Notes: generated from the letters alone by a model not told the origin. Positions 16,987 to 26,816 are shown, counted from the first letter of the stretch. The stretch: 62,426 bases of DNA from Lacicoccus qingdaonensis (GCF_900101075.1 NZ_FNFY01000013.1:1-62426), one strand, 5' to 3'. A program made the numbers and translations.

Positions 16987-18357
16987 TCACTTCAACTTCT
17001 CAAGTTCTTCTATCATCGCCGGACGGTGCTGGTATTCTGCGGTCCATTCTTCAATCAATTGATCCACGCGATCTCTGCCGTCCGGATAATCCAGCATGCC
17101 TCTTGTAAACTCAACTATTTCACGGTACAGCCGGCGTTCGTTGGCCATCTTCATTCTGCCTCTTGCGAATTTTTCATATATATCCAGCATTTCATCCGGG
17201 TATTTATCTTTTAAGTCGGCTTCATATGTGAGAACATCGCCGGAGTATGTCGAATTCTGTACATATTCGAGAATACGTTCTTCCAGGCCTTCATTTCTAT
17301 AGTAGTCGGCAAGACGCGCATTTTCCGGAAGTGTCTCAAAAATTTCTTCCCGTACTTCTGCCCACTCTTCTTCACTGTACTGCGCCTTCAGCTCATTGAA
17401 AGGTTCGAGGCTCTGAAGTTCATACTTTGTAGTAAGCAGCCACAATTCTTTGAGATAGGCTTCACGGTTTCTCTTTATTTTATACAGTTCTTTCAGCTGA
17501 ATGGTATATTTTCTGTTCAGTTCATGTCTTTTAAATTCAATTGCTCTGCCTTCTTTTAACAATTCTATCGCTTCATCATACTCTGCTTTTGAAATATGCC
17601 GCTCTATCGCGAAGTTTCTCACTTCAAACAAATAAAGGTGTTCTGCGATGAATCGTTCGATTTTATCCTCGTCCTCCATCTGTTCTGCCAATTCCAAATA
17701 AAATTTCGCCCATCTTTCTTCATCAACGGGATAGGACCATGGCTGTGTATCATCTTCCAGCTCTTCAATCTGCTGGCCGGCGATCTGGAGTTTTCTTTCC
17801 ATCTGATTGGGTTCCCTGAAATTATTTATTAGAAATTCCAAGTACTGGTCAGGGTCTGTCGTATCACCCAGATGGTCTCGTCTTGAAATGATCCACCTGA
17901 ACATGGTGGCGGTGATTGTTTTCGGTCCCTGATTTAAAATGGCCTGCCAGACTCTGAAAATTTCACGCATAATATCATCGGTGACGCCGCCGGAATCAAC
18001 GATATTCAATTTATTCAGTCTGAGGAAAATCAACTTGGTAATATCAAACGCCTCATCGAAATACTTGTTGTTCACGAGACCCGTCACATCTTCAGTCAGG
18101 AAGTCATTCAGGCCCCTTTCCATTCTCATCGCTTTCCTGTACGGTACAAAACTGCCTGTTTCCACATTGGGGTTGACGATTTCCTGATATCTTTTTTTGT
18201 ACTGGTCGAAATCTTCTTCCGTCAATTCGTTTTTACTGAGAAGACGAAGACGCATTACCAGATTTTCATCTTCATTGAGCAGATTCACGACAAAATTTTG
18301 AAGGGTTTCGTGATCTGTATTTTCTACAATATCTCTTATTTCGTTAAGGTTCGTCAT
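16987..18357 (-). CDS. Hypothetical all-helical protein (SWIM-associated C-terminal-like)
   Basis: 456 residues from the ATG at 18357, which follows AGAAGGTG; a longer frame to 18480 has no ribosome site and would overlap the catalase promoter. The whole sequence is helical, with repeated patterns such as LYREIVEFTRGMLDYPDG and YDEAIELLKEGRAIEFKRHELNRKY, like TPR-type or HEAT-type repeats. It resembles the helical region next to SWIM zinc fingers, but the zinc-finger cysteines are absent. Function unknown. Divergent from the catalase. Confidence 0.6.
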   Translation of the reverse strand: MTNLNEIRDIVENTDHETLQNFVVNLLNEDENLVMRLRLLSKNELTEEDFDQYKKRYQEIVNPNVETGSFVPYRKAMRMERGLNDFLTEDVTGLVNNKYFDEAFDITKLIFLRLNKLNIVDSGGVTDDIMREIFRVWQAILNQGPKTITATMFRWIISRRDHLGDTTDPDQYLEFLINNFREPNQMERKLQIAGQQIEELEDDTQPWSYPVDEERWAKFYLELAEQMEDEDKIERFIAEHLYLFEVRNFAIERHISKAEYDEAIELLKEGRAIEFKRHELNRKYTIQLKELYKIKRNREAYLKELWLLTTKYELQSLEPFNELKAQYSEEEWAEVREEIFETLPENARLADYYRNEGLEERILEYVQNSTYSGDVLTYEADLKDKYPDEMLDIYEKFARGRMKMANERRLYREIVEFTRGMLDYPDGRDRVDQLIEEWTAEYQHRPAMIEELEKLK

Positions 18358-18496
18358 ATTTACACCTTCTTTTAATTTCTCATTATCCTGATTATACATC
18401 AGCCTGCTCATATAAACAGAACATTCCGCATCGTTATTCCCGCGAATATTTTTATGCAGGTAAATTAATTTTCTATGCACTTTCCATATAATTACA

Positions 18497-18521
18497 GGTT
18501 AAATCCATATATTCAGGGTAG
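18497..18521 (+). promoter_or_regulatory. Sigma-B-like promoter of the catalase gene
   Basis: GGTTAA (18497-18502), a 13-base spacer and GGGTAG (18516-18521) are each one base from the general-stress consensus GTTTAA-N12-15-GGGTAT. It is placed 38 bases before the start codon. Large-subunit catalases of Bacillus are sigma-B controlled; no PerR box was found. Confidence 0.5.
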
Positions 18522-18558
18522 AAGGTTTATAACTCAAAATTTCAGGAGGGATTTTTTA

Positions 18559-20547
18559 ATGTCCAGGAAAAAAGACGAACTGAACCAGCGGGATACGATA
18601 GATAATACTAAGGATGCACCGCTTACGACGAACCAGGGCCTCCCTGTAAGTGAAGATGAATTTTCTCTTAAAGCAGGAAAAAGAGGACCGACACTCATGG
18701 AGGACTTTCATTTTCGTGAGAAAATGACACATTTCGACCATGAAAGAATTCCTGAACGGATTGTGCATGCCAGAGGTTTTGGTGTACACGGGGAATTTGA
18801 AGTCTATGAATCACTGGAAAAATATACGAAAGCGAAATTCCTGACTGAACCGGGCAAAAAAACACCGGTCTTTGTGAGATTCTCCACTGTTGGCGGCAGC
18901 CGCGGATCCATGGATATTCCGCGTGATGTGCGCGGTTTTGCTACAAAATTCTATACGGATGAGGGAAATTTCGACCTGGTGGGAAATAATATGCCGGTCT
19001 TCTTCATGCAGGATGCCATCAAATTCCCGGATTTCGTCCACGCCGTAAAACCTGAACCACATAATGAAATACCGCAGGCGGCTTCAGCCCACAATACATT
19101 TTGGGACTGGGTTGCTGAAAATTCAGAGAGTGCCCATATGGTCATGTGGCTGATGAGTGACCGTGCCATTCCAAGAAGCTACAGCATGATGGAAGGCTTC
19201 GGCGTCCACACATTCAGGCTCGTCAATGCCGAAGGCAAGAGCCGCTTCGTCAAATTCCACTGGAAGCCCGTGGAGGGGACGCACCAGGTGCTGTGGGACG
19301 AAGCCCAGATCATCAATGGTAAAAATATAGACTTCAACCGTCAGACGCTGTGGGAAAATATCGAGAACGGCCATCCTGCAGAATTCGAACTGGGGCTTCA
19401 GATCATCGAAGAAGATCAGGAGCATGAAATGGACTTCGATATACTCGACCCGACAAAATTGTGGCCGGAAGAAGATGTGCCGGTACAGATTGTCGGCAAA
19501 ATGACCCTTGATCAGAACGTGGATAACTATTTTGCGGAAACCGAACAGGTGGCCTTCCATCCGGGACATGTCGTACCTGGCATCGACTTTTCAAACGATC
19601 CGCTGCTGCAGGGCAGATTATTCTCATATACGGATACACAGCTGATCAGACTGGGCGGACCGAATTTCCACCAGATACCGATCAACCGTCCGATATGCCC
19701 ATTCACCAACAACCAGCGTGACGGCTATGGTCAGATGTCCATCCATAAAGGACAGACGGCGCATCATAAAAATCGTATGAACAATAACCAGCCCGAACCG
19801 CTCAGCGCCGAAGAAGGCGGCTATGAACATTATCAGGAGAAGGTTGAAGGCAATAAAGTACGCGCAAGAAGTGAAAGTTTCGAAGATCATTTCAGCCAGG
19901 CGAAAATGTTCCTCAATTCACTGTCAGATACAGAACGACAGCACTTGTCGGATGCTTTCAGTTTCGAACTGGCAAAATGTGATATGGATATCAGGAATAA
20001 CGCCATTGAAAAACTTCTGAACAATATCGACCGTGACCTTGCCGAATATGTTGCCGACAGGACCGGTGCAGAACTGCCGGCTGAAAACGAGGAGTCGACT
20101 TATGAAAAAAGCTCACCGGCACTCAGTATGATGAATACCAAATTCTCACTGAACACCCGTACTGTCGGTGTGATTATCACTCCGGACGTCACTGAAGATA
20201 CCCTTAAAGAAACAAGAAGCAAACTTGAAGAAAAGGGTCTGCAGGTCAAATTCATCTCAGATAAGATTTACACAATCGGCAGCACGACAATTGATGAAAC
20301 ACTCGCTACTGTTCACTCTGTCCTTTTCGATTCCATGATTGTCATCAGTGGAGAAGAAGACCTTCAGCCGCCGGTGATCGAACAGCTGGAAATTGCATTC
20401 AAGCATAAAAAAGCCATCGGCTTCGGCGGCAATGTGTCTTTCGCAAAACTGTCATTCTCTGAAAAAGATAAAGGTGTATCGAATATTGAAACAGAGCTGG
20501 ATAATTTCTTGGAAGACGTTAAAAATCACAGAGTGTGGGACAGATAA
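18559..20547 (+). CDS. katE: Large-subunit (clade 2, HPII/KatE-type) haem catalase
   Basis: 662 residues from the ATG at 18559 (CAGGAGGG upstream). It converts 2 H2O2 to O2 and water in the cytosol. Seen: active-site His in [14 protein letters not shown], active-site Asn in [19 protein letters not shown], proximal haem Tyr in [19 protein letters not shown], and a C-terminal flavodoxin/DJ-1-like domain (about 540-662; [39 protein letters not shown]), which defines clade 2. The family ranges from about 680 to 750 residues, so this is slightly short but complete. Near the H2O2-producing sarcosine oxidase operon. Confidence 0.95.
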   Translation: MSRKKDELNQRDTIDNTKDAPLTTNQGLPVSEDEFSLKAGKRGPTLMEDFHFREKMTHFDHERIPERIVHARGFGVHGEFEVYESLEKYTKAKFLTEPGKKTPVFVRFSTVGGSRGSMDIPRDVRGFATKFYTDEGNFDLVGNNMPVFFMQDAIKFPDFVHAVKPEPHNEIPQAASAHNTFWDWVAENSESAHMVMWLMSDRAIPRSYSMMEGFGVHTFRLVNAEGKSRFVKFHWKPVEGTHQVLWDEAQIINGKNIDFNRQTLWENIENGHPAEFELGLQIIEEDQEHEMDFDILDPTKLWPEEDVPVQIVGKMTLDQNVDNYFAETEQVAFHPGHVVPGIDFSNDPLLQGRLFSYTDTQLIRLGGPNFHQIPINRPICPFTNNQRDGYGQMSIHKGQTAHHKNRMNNNQPEPLSAEEGGYEHYQEKVEGNKVRARSESFEDHFSQAKMFLNSLSDTERQHLSDAFSFELAKCDMDIRNNAIEKLLNNIDRDLAEYVADRTGAELPAENEESTYEKSSPALSMMNTKFSLNTRTVGVIITPDVTEDTLKETRSKLEEKGLQVKFISDKIYTIGSTTIDETLATVHSVLFDSMIVISGEEDLQPPVIEQLEIAFKHKKAIGFGGNVSFAKLSFSEKDKGVSNIETELDNFLEDVKNHRVWDR

Positions 20548-20562
20548 CTTGTTTTAAGACTC

Positions 20563-20592
20563 AAGAGCTCCTGAAAAAGGAGCTCTTTTTAT
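20563..20592 (+). terminator. Intrinsic terminator after katE
   Basis: Ten-base arms AAGAGCTCCT/AGGAGCTCTT and a T tail; it serves the convergent katE and LysR genes. Confidence 0.85.
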
Positions 20593-20612
20593 TTTCAGCT
20601 GGACGGGAGATA

Positions 20613-21479
20613 TCAAGATACGTGGGTGTCCCTGTATTCCTGGACGGTCTGGATGAATTTGTTCATGGCAGTCGTGATATACGTCTCCTTATGCCAGATG
20701 AAGTCTGTGGATATTTCGCTGTATTCCGGTGGCAGTTCATAACCGAAAAGTTCTTCTCTTCTTAAGGCGTCCTTTACAGTGGATTCAGGGACGAGGCTGA
20801 TTCCAAGCCCGGATTTTATACTGCCCAGAATCGTTTCGAGCGTACCGAATTCAACGATTGCAGCATCTTTCACCTTTTCGTCATGCAGCCATCTTTCAAG
20901 GTTCCTCCTGTAGTTGCACCCCGGTTTGAAGACGAGCATCGGCATTTCCTTCAATTCATCCAGCGTCGCATTTTTATCACCGTATACAAGCATCAGCTTT
21001 TCTTTGAATAATTCCGCTCTGCTGATTGAAGGATGCTGCACAAAACCTGCAACAAAGGCGCAGTCGAGCTTTTTATCCGCGACTTTTTCAGTAATTGTAT
21101 CAGTGACATTGCTGTCGATGGACAGTGATACATCCGGATAGGAGCTGCGGAACATTGAAAGGATTGCGGGCAGTCTGGTAATCGTTTCAACCGTGCCGAT
21201 ATCGAGCCTCCCAGAAGGCTGTTCCGTATCGTGGAATGCTTTCTCTATATCGTTCATGGTTTTCATGATCTGTTCTGCATAACTCTGCAATTTCCTGCCT
21301 TCTGAAGTCAGCGTCGTCCCTTTTCTGTGACGCAGAAACAGCTGGGTGTTGAGCTCTCTTTCAAGCGACTTGATGCGGGAAGTCACATGTGACTGGACGT
21401 AATTCAAGGACTTGGCTGCGCGGCTGATACTGCCATGTTCACTGACACCGAGGAAAATCCTCAAATCTTTGAATTCCAT
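20613..21479 (-). CDS. LysR-family transcriptional regulator
   Basis: 288 residues. N-terminal winged helix-turn-helix: FKDLRIFLGVSEHGSISRAAKSLNYVQSHVTSRIKSLERELNTQLFLR. The rest is a substrate-binding effector domain (ILSMFRSSYPDVSLSI, FVAGFVQHPSISR, LGISLVPESTV). It resembles CzcR/YwbI-type regulators. It lies 146 bases downstream of the sarcosine oxidase/M20 operon on the same strand and is separated from it by a terminator, so it may or may not control it. Effector unknown. Confidence 0.85.
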   Translation of the reverse strand: MEFKDLRIFLGVSEHGSISRAAKSLNYVQSHVTSRIKSLERELNTQLFLRHRKGTTLTSEGRKLQSYAEQIMKTMNDIEKAFHDTEQPSGRLDIGTVETITRLPAILSMFRSSYPDVSLSIDSNVTDTITEKVADKKLDCAFVAGFVQHPSISRAELFKEKLMLVYGDKNATLDELKEMPMLVFKPGCNYRRNLERWLHDEKVKDAAIVEFGTLETILGSIKSGLGISLVPESTVKDALRREELFGYELPPEYSEISTDFIWHKETYITTAMNKFIQTVQEYRDTHVS

Positions 21480-21581
21480 AAAATCGCCCCGTTCCTGTCA
21501 TTTGAACAGTATTATACATAAAACCCATTAGAATTTCCTGCCCGAAGCTGCACTTCCCAATGCTTATTGCAGTTAAAGAGC

Positions 21582-21617
21582 AAAAAAGACGGCAGATCCA
21601 CCCCGGAATCTGCCGTC
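21582..21617 (-). terminator. Intrinsic terminator of the sarcosine oxidase-M20 operon
   Basis: Ten-base perfect arms GACGGCAGAT/ATCTGCCGTC followed on the minus strand by six T, directly after the stop at 21626. Confidence 0.85.
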
Positions 21618-21625
21618 GATTTATA

Positions 21626-22756
21626 TTAACCAGCGTATCTTTTTATCAATTCTTTATAGAATCTGATGGATTTCTCGAATGCTTCGACTTCCACATATTC
21701 ATTCGGCTGATGTGCGAGCGTTTCGATGCCCGGACCGTAGATCAATGTCGGGATCTGACTGTCCGGATTCAATACGGAGCCGTCCGTATAATAGGAAACC
21801 CCGCCGATGGTCCCGTGTCCGGAAACTTCGAGCGCATCCTGGATGATCCTTTCTTCTTCATCCGTCACCACCGTCGCCCGGTCAAGCAGTACTCTCGTTT
21901 CCACTTTCGGCTCGTTCTCTCCTGAAAATAAACTGCTCAGCCTTTCATTAAATTTCTCATACAGGTCATCATGGACGTTCGGGGTGACTGTTCGTATATC
22001 CACGTTCAGCGTGCACTGGTCCGGAATGACATTGGTCTGGATGCCGCCGTTAATCATATTCGCGGAGACGCTGCTTTTACCGAGCGGTGCCTTTTCTTCC
22101 AGCCATTCTTCCTTCAATTTCTCGACCAGACTGATCACTCTGCCCATCGCCTCGACAGCGTTGATACCCTCTTCCGGCATCGCACCGTGTGCTGTTTTGC
22201 CGGTCAGTGACACTTCGATCCACAGTGCACCTTTATGACCGGCAACGACCTTTCCGCTTGTCGGCTCGGCAATCACAATCGCATCGACATCATCCATCCC
22301 CTCTGTCTTCACATAATGCGCCGCGCCGATGGAATCGACTTCTTCACCCGCTGTCGCAAGAAATTCCACATCCCTTGCCGGTTCGAACCCTTCTTCATAC
22401 AGTGATTCCACAGCCAGGTACAATGCAGCGAGACCGCTTTTCATATCCGTCGTTCCTCTGCCGTACATTCTGCCGTCATCCATCTCAGCATCAAATGGGT
22501 CGTGCGTCCATTTCTGTTGTCCGATCTTCACGGTATCCGTATGGCCGGACAACAGCAATCGTCCTTTATTTTCATCACTGCCTTTCAGCCTCACAGAGAA
22601 ATTGCTTCTGTTCTCTGAAAGATCGGTCACTTCATACGGCAGATCTGCCGCTTCGCTTCTCTGTATGAACTGCTCCACCACTTTATGTTCGTTCCCTGGC
22701 GGATTTGTACTGTCTATTTTAATCAATGACTGCAGGAATTCAATATCCGTCTGCAA
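21626..22756 (-). CDS. M20-family metallo-hydrolase (ArgE/DapE/CPG2-like)
   Basis: 376 residues starting at a TTG (22756) five bases past the stop of the sarcosine oxidase gene, with AGAGGGAAGTGA as ribosome site; the longer frame would run back into that gene. Zinc ligands and catalytic residues: LLSGHTDTV (His, Asp), MYGRGTTDMKSG (bridging Asp), TAGEEVDS (catalytic Glu-Glu) and a C-terminal His in IETLAHQPNEYVE. It removes an acyl or peptide group from an amino-acid-like substrate. Coupled to a sarcosine/N-methyl amino acid oxidase, so an N-acyl or N-carbamoyl N-methyl amino acid is an attractive but unproven substrate. Confidence 0.85.
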   Translation of the reverse strand: MQTDIEFLQSLIKIDSTNPPGNEHKVVEQFIQRSEAADLPYEVTDLSENRSNFSVRLKGSDENKGRLLLSGHTDTVKIGQQKWTHDPFDAEMDDGRMYGRGTTDMKSGLAALYLAVESLYEEGFEPARDVEFLATAGEEVDSIGAAHYVKTEGMDDVDAIVIAEPTSGKVVAGHKGALWIEVSLTGKTAHGAMPEEGINAVEAMGRVISLVEKLKEEWLEEKAPLGKSSVSANMINGGIQTNVIPDQCTLNVDIRTVTPNVHDDLYEKFNERLSSLFSGENEPKVETRVLLDRATVVTDEEERIIQDALEVSGHGTIGGVSYYTDGSVLNPDSQIPTLIYGPGIETLAHQPNEYVEVEAFEKSIRFYKELIKRYAG

Positions 22757-22760
22757 AAAA

Positions 22761-23951
22761 TCACTTCCCTCTCGCTTTGAAATAAACTTCACCCTCGTTT
22801 TCAGGCTGGAGGCTCGGACGGGTCGCCTTAAACAGTGAAATGTCCTGCTTCGTCTCACCGGCAGTGACAAGTTCACTCAACACTTCGCCGACCGCGCTCG
22901 AGAACTTGTAGCCGTGGCCGGAAAATCCTGCAGCAATCGCCACATGGTCATGCTCCGGATGTTTATCGATGATGAAGTTCTCATCCGGTGTATTTGTGAA
23001 CAGGCACGTTTTCCCGACCTTGAGACTGCCGTTTGCCGCCTGCATATATTGACTCATGAAACCGCGTATATCCGACTCGTCTTTTTCATAAGCCCCGAAT
23101 TCCTTGTTGTAGTATGCCGGGTCGATATCGTCCCCGTTGTCATAACGGCCGATTTTCAAACCGCCGCTGTCGATGGACGGAAAACCGTAGTATACGCCGG
23201 TCGGCACGTCCGCAAAGAATCCCGGGAAGCTGTCCGCTTTGTACAGTTCGTCGTTGGAGTCAAACCATGCGATGGTCTGTCTGGATGGCTGGATATTTAT
23301 TTTCATATCAAGGTCGTCGAGAATCTTTTTATTCCACGCGCCGCCGGAGATGATCAGCTTATCTGCGGTGAATGATTCTGTGTCCGTATCCACTTTGACG
23401 GAGTCAGCATGGATATCGATGTTCATCACCGGTGAATCGACTTTCAGTTCAGCGCCGTTATCCAGGGCGAGGCGCCTGAATGTGCGTATACTGTTCTCGG
23501 AGAACAGCATGCCCGCTTCCGGCTCATAACAGCCGATCTGACCGTCAGGTACAGTGATGCCCGGCCATCTCGCATTGATTTCGTCGGCTGACAATGTTTC
23601 AAAATTAAGCTTATATTTATGACCGCCATCGATTGCCGTCTGGACGAACAGCGATTCGGCCGGTCCATACGTGACGACGCCCGTTTTCATAAAAATCCGT
23701 TCGTTCGTTTTTGCCTGGAGATCATCCCATAATTCCTGAGCACGCAGTGCAAGCGGTACATATTCCAGACCTTCACCGCATGCGTGTCGGATCAGACGCG
23801 TCTGCCCGGCATGACTTCCGTTTTCATGCGGCGGATCGAATGCATCGATCATCAATGTTTTTACACCCTGCGCCGCCAGGTAATAGCCTGCCGCCATCCC
23901 CATGGATCCCGCGCCCACTACGATCACTTCATAATGCTTTGTCAATACCAT
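22761..23951 (-). CDS. soxA: Monomeric sarcosine oxidase / N-methyl amino acid oxidase
   Basis: 396 residues. FAD motif VIVVGAGSMGMAAGYYLA; the MSOX active-site block SHAGQTRLIRHACGEGLEYVPLALRAQELW corresponding to His45/Arg49 of the Bacillus enzyme; covalent-flavin Cys in GKTCLFTNTPDENFIIDKHPEHD; and the C-terminal AAGFSGHGYKFSSAVGEVLSELV close to MSOX. It oxidises sarcosine to glycine, formaldehyde and H2O2. The ATG at 23951 is close to its ribosome site GGGGAG; a TTG two codons on has better spacing. A cre-like site covers the promoter. First gene of an operon with the M20 hydrolase. Confidence 0.88.
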   Translation of the reverse strand: MVLTKHYEVIVVGAGSMGMAAGYYLAAQGVKTLMIDAFDPPHENGSHAGQTRLIRHACGEGLEYVPLALRAQELWDDLQAKTNERIFMKTGVVTYGPAESLFVQTAIDGGHKYKLNFETLSADEINARWPGITVPDGQIGCYEPEAGMLFSENSIRTFRRLALDNGAELKVDSPVMNIDIHADSVKVDTDTESFTADKLIISGGAWNKKILDDLDMKINIQPSRQTIAWFDSNDELYKADSFPGFFADVPTGVYYGFPSIDSGGLKIGRYDNGDDIDPAYYNKEFGAYEKDESDIRGFMSQYMQAANGSLKVGKTCLFTNTPDENFIIDKHPEHDHVAIAAGFSGHGYKFSSAVGEVLSELVTAGETKQDISLFKATRPSLQPENEGEVYFKARGK

Positions 23952-23998
23952 CACTCCCCGAGGCATAAAATAATGCCGTAATATTTGTACTTGACTTC

Positions 23999-24028
23999 AT
24001 TTTAAGCGCTTACATATATACATGTAAA
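23999..24028 (-). promoter_or_regulatory. Promoter with cre (CcpA) site for the sarcosine oxidase operon
   Basis: On the minus strand TTTACA (24028-24023), an 18-base spacer and TAAAAT (24004-23999). TGTAAGCGCTTAAA (24014-24001) fits the cre consensus TGWAANCGNTNWCA at 13 of 14 positions and overlaps the -10 side, predicting repression when a preferred sugar is present. Confidence 0.6.
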
Positions 24029-24091
24029 ATGATTATAAATGATGATGGATATCTGTATGAGAGATAGATTGAATGCTTTTGATGCCAGAAT

Positions 24092-24126
24092 ATATAAAAG
24101 GAGCAAAATCCATGGGATTCTGCTCC
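24092..24126 (-). terminator. Intrinsic terminator after sodC
   Basis: Twelve-base arms GGAGCAAAATCC/GGATTCTGCTCC with one mismatch, a three-base loop and TTTTAT on the minus strand. Confidence 0.75.
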
Positions 24127-24137
24127 GTCCGAACGAT

Positions 24138-24722
24138 TTACTGTGCTTCTGTGATTACACCGCATGCGACCGGGTCACCGGCATCGCCCGACGGCTGTGA
24201 TTCATAGTCATCTTCACCAGAATGGATGATTAAAGCTGTGCCATCTTCTGTATGCAGTGAAGTTTCCACTTCTTCATCCAGAATCGTGACATTTTCTGCC
24301 GGCACTTCTGTCGATACAGTACCGTCTTCATCCACTTCTATATTCTCGAGGTCACCTGCGTGGGGACCGTCTTCATGGTCAAAACCGTGGGATGCATCTG
24401 TCGGATTATAATGATCTCCGGCAGAACTGAAATCCGGTCCTTCACACATGCCGGCATTATGAATATGCATGCCGTGCGTTCCCGGTTCCAGGCCTTCCGC
24501 TTCCAGCGCAATCGTCAGACCGTCATCCGCTTCAGAAAATGTCGCCGTACCCATTTCCTCTTCATCCGTATCGTACATCGTCACTTCAATTTCTTCAGAC
24601 GCTTCCTGAATTGCGCCGCCGTCGTTGTCTTCATCCGCACTCTCCCCGGCTTCTTCTCCGGTTCCGCATGCAGCAAGTACTAAAACCAATATGAACATTG
24701 GAATAAATGCCCATTGCTTCAT
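24138..24722 (-). CDS. sodC: Cu-Zn superoxide dismutase lipoprotein
   Basis: 194 residues from the ATG at 24722 (GGAGGG upstream). Lipobox LAAC places it on the outer membrane face. Metal ligands: HGMHIH (copper His pair), GDHYNP and a His before AGDL (zinc/copper bridge), zinc Asp, copper His in TALIIHSGEDDY, and a disulfide pair in AGMCEGPDF/DPVACGVI. It dismutates superoxide outside the cell to H2O2 and O2. An acidic linker follows the lipobox. Bacillus SodC homologues may lack copper-binding residues, but here the copper histidines appear intact. Confidence 0.9.
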   Translation of the reverse strand: MKQWAFIPMFILVLVLAACGTGEEAGESADEDNDGGAIQEASEEIEVTMYDTDEEEMGTATFSEADDGLTIALEAEGLEPGTHGMHIHNAGMCEGPDFSSAGDHYNPTDASHGFDHEDGPHAGDLENIEVDEDGTVSTEVPAENVTILDEEVETSLHTEDGTALIIHSGEDDYESQPSGDAGDPVACGVITEAQ

Positions 24723-24813
24723 GATATCCCTCCATTCGTTACTGGGACGATTCCCCTGTTTAAAGTGGTATAAACGCATATTACATATACTTTCAGAATT
24801 TTTTTACAAAATG

Positions 24814-25998
24814 TTACTCCAATTCGTAATTTACCTCTCTTGTATATTGATTGGAGGCGTCCCACAGCAGAAATTCATCCACTCCGTTATCTTTTAACGC
24901 TTGAATTTGCGTTTCAATTTCTTCCACATCATAATTCAAATAGTTTCCTGCGCCCAGATATGATGCTGTAAAATCCTGCAGCCATGGACGGCTGACGGGC
25001 GGATCATCAAGTGCAGCAAGCACTTCATTCTCAGCCTGGATATATTGATCAATGACCTGATATGGCTCTGTATCCGGTGCATCAATACCGAAAGAACCCG
25101 GTCCCCAGTGACTCGGATAAACCATAGAAGATATTACATCCACATTTTCTGAAATCTGACTGAAGTCCTGTCCGATGCCTTCTGCAACGCCGTGTGTTGC
25201 CGCGTAGCCGAATATATCTACAGAAACATCCACATCGTAAGGCTCAAGGGCATCTCCGGCGTATTCTACAAAGTCGGTGACAGCATTGACTCTTCTTGTC
25301 CCGGCATCTTCTTCATCCGCATAGTCCCCTAAATCAAAATCCAAAGTTTCTCCGTAAAATTCAAATCCTTCCGGGAACCTGACATAATCAAACTGGATTT
25401 CTTTGAAGCCAAGCTTAGCCGCTTCCACTGCAATTTCTATATTATAATCCCAGACTTCCTGTAAGAACGGATTCACAAAGTTTTCGCCGCGTCCGTTTTC
25501 CCAGATCGAGCCGTCAGGGTTCAGAAATGACAGTTCCGGTTCCGCCTCTGCGAGTCTTGAATCTTTAAATACGACGACACGAGCAATCGGGTAGATCTGA
25601 TTCTCTTCCATCTGTGACATCAGCGTCTCGGAATCCGTATAAGTATAAGAATTCGCCTCTGCGATATCATTTTCGACCGGCAGTTCCATCATGATATCGC
25701 CCATGTCTTCTTTAACATCGACGACCATCGAATTCAGTCCGGATGTATTTACGTAATCAATCAGTTCATTCATGCGTTCGCTGCCTGCAGTGTAGCCGGA
25801 AACAAATATCCCTCTAACACCATCATCCGGATAGGAAATTTCCACACCGCTGTCATACAGAAAATGACCGGGTATATTTTCCGGCAAAGTTAAAATCGGT
25901 TCATCATCGATATCCAGCATTTCAGCCCCCACTTTGCCGTTACTGAACACCGAAAAGGTTACTACAACAATAAACATCATTAAATATTTAATCTTCAT
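24814..25998 (-). CDS. Secreted putative glycoside hydrolase, DUF4015 family
   Basis: 394 residues. Signal peptide (MKIKYLMMFIVVVTFSVFSNGKVGA), then a DUF4015 TIM-barrel-like domain: DDGVRGIFVSGYTAGSE, LNSMVVDVKEDMGDI, YPIARVVVFKDSRLAE, LGFKEIQFDYVRFPEG with Asp/Glu candidates, DVSVDIFGYAATHG, MVYPSHWGPGS, LLWDASNQYT. The family is predicted to act on polysaccharides; chemistry is undetermined. The start overlaps the deacetylase stop by four bases. Last gene of a three-gene envelope operon. Confidence 0.85.
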   Translation of the reverse strand: MKIKYLMMFIVVVTFSVFSNGKVGAEMLDIDDEPILTLPENIPGHFLYDSGVEISYPDDGVRGIFVSGYTAGSERMNELIDYVNTSGLNSMVVDVKEDMGDIMMELPVENDIAEANSYTYTDSETLMSQMEENQIYPIARVVVFKDSRLAEAEPELSFLNPDGSIWENGRGENFVNPFLQEVWDYNIEIAVEAAKLGFKEIQFDYVRFPEGFEFYGETLDFDLGDYADEEDAGTRRVNAVTDFVEYAGDALEPYDVDVSVDIFGYAATHGVAEGIGQDFSQISENVDVISSMVYPSHWGPGSFGIDAPDTEPYQVIDQYIQAENEVLAALDDPPVSRPWLQDFTASYLGAGNYLNYDVEEIETQIQALKDNGVDEFLLWDASNQYTREVNYELE

Positions 25999-26816
25999 TC
26001 AGTCATCTCCTCTGCAGCGTTGCTGATCTCTTTGGGATCAGCCAATTGAAAACCCTGCCCTCTCAGTCCATCAACAATTTCAGGCAGCGCTTCTTTTGTC
26101 CACTCCCGGTCATGCATTAACAGATTCGCACCATCAGATAAAAATTCCGTGTTCACCATGATATCTGCCAGAGCCTCCGGCTGCTGGTATTCCGCCTCCC
26201 AGTCATAACCGTAAGTCCAATTCATCAATGTCATGTTTTCCTCTGCAACCACTTCTATGGAAGCATCCGTGTTCACGCCAAACGGTGCTCTGAAAAACTG
26301 GGGCCTTTCACCGGTAATTTCCTCGACCAGATTATTCACCGGAATAATTTCTTCTCTTGTCTGTTCGGCATCAATCTGCTCTAAATTAGGATGCGTCATC
26401 GTATGATTGCCAATTTCAAATCCCATATCATAAATTTCTTTTAAATCATTTTGACCCGCTTCATCCTGTATGAACATGCCGTTCACAAAAAATATCGCAT
26501 TGGCATCCATGTCATTCAGAATGTGTGCCATTTCTACAGCATGCTGATCCGGTGCATCATCAATCGTCAGCAAAGCGACTTGGGGATCCGCGTCATCCAA
26601 CGGAATGATCTGAAAGGTTTCCGGGTGCACTTCATAAGAGAAAGTCTTTTCAGGCTCTGCCGGTTCCTCTTTTGTTTCAGGTTCTTCCTGAGCAGTTCTT
26701 TCCGTCTCTGTTCCTTCAGTCTCTATTTCTTCTTCATTAACTTCTTCACTCTGACTTTCGGAGTTGCTGCAGCCGACTAATAAAAAGGCGACCATAATTA
26801 ACAGTAAATGTCTCAT
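25995..26816 (-). CDS. Polysaccharide deacetylase lipoprotein (NodB domain, CE4)
   Basis: 273 residues. Lipobox LLVGC (Cys 16), an acidic linker to about residue 65, then a NodB domain: motif 1 TIDDAPD (in place of the usual TFDDG), motif 2 GNHTMTHPN giving the zinc histidines, motif 3 RAPFG, motif 5 LLMHD. It probably removes N-acetyl groups from peptidoglycan or another wall polymer. The altered motif 1 still keeps the two Asp residues. Its ATG shares one base with the stop of the YkyA-like gene and its end overlaps the glycosidase gene. Confidence 0.88.
   Translation of the reverse strand: MRHLLLIMVAFLLVGCSNSESQSEEVNEEEIETEGTETERTAQEEPETKEEPAEPEKTFSYEVHPETFQIIPLDDADPQVALLTIDDAPDQHAVEMAHILNDMDANAIFFVNGMFIQDEAGQNDLKEIYDMGFEIGNHTMTHPNLEQIDAEQTREEIIPVNNLVEEITGERPQFFRAPFGVNTDASIEVVAEENMTLMNWTYGYDWEAEYQQPEALADIMVNTEFLSDGANLLMHDREWTKEALPEIVDGLRGQGFQLADPKEISNAAEEMTE

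Noticed and set aside
24001..24028. Plus-strand promoter TTGACT-N17-ATATAT near the sarcosine oxidase operon
   Set aside because: No gene or terminator-bounded RNA follows on the plus strand before convergent sodC; more likely chance.
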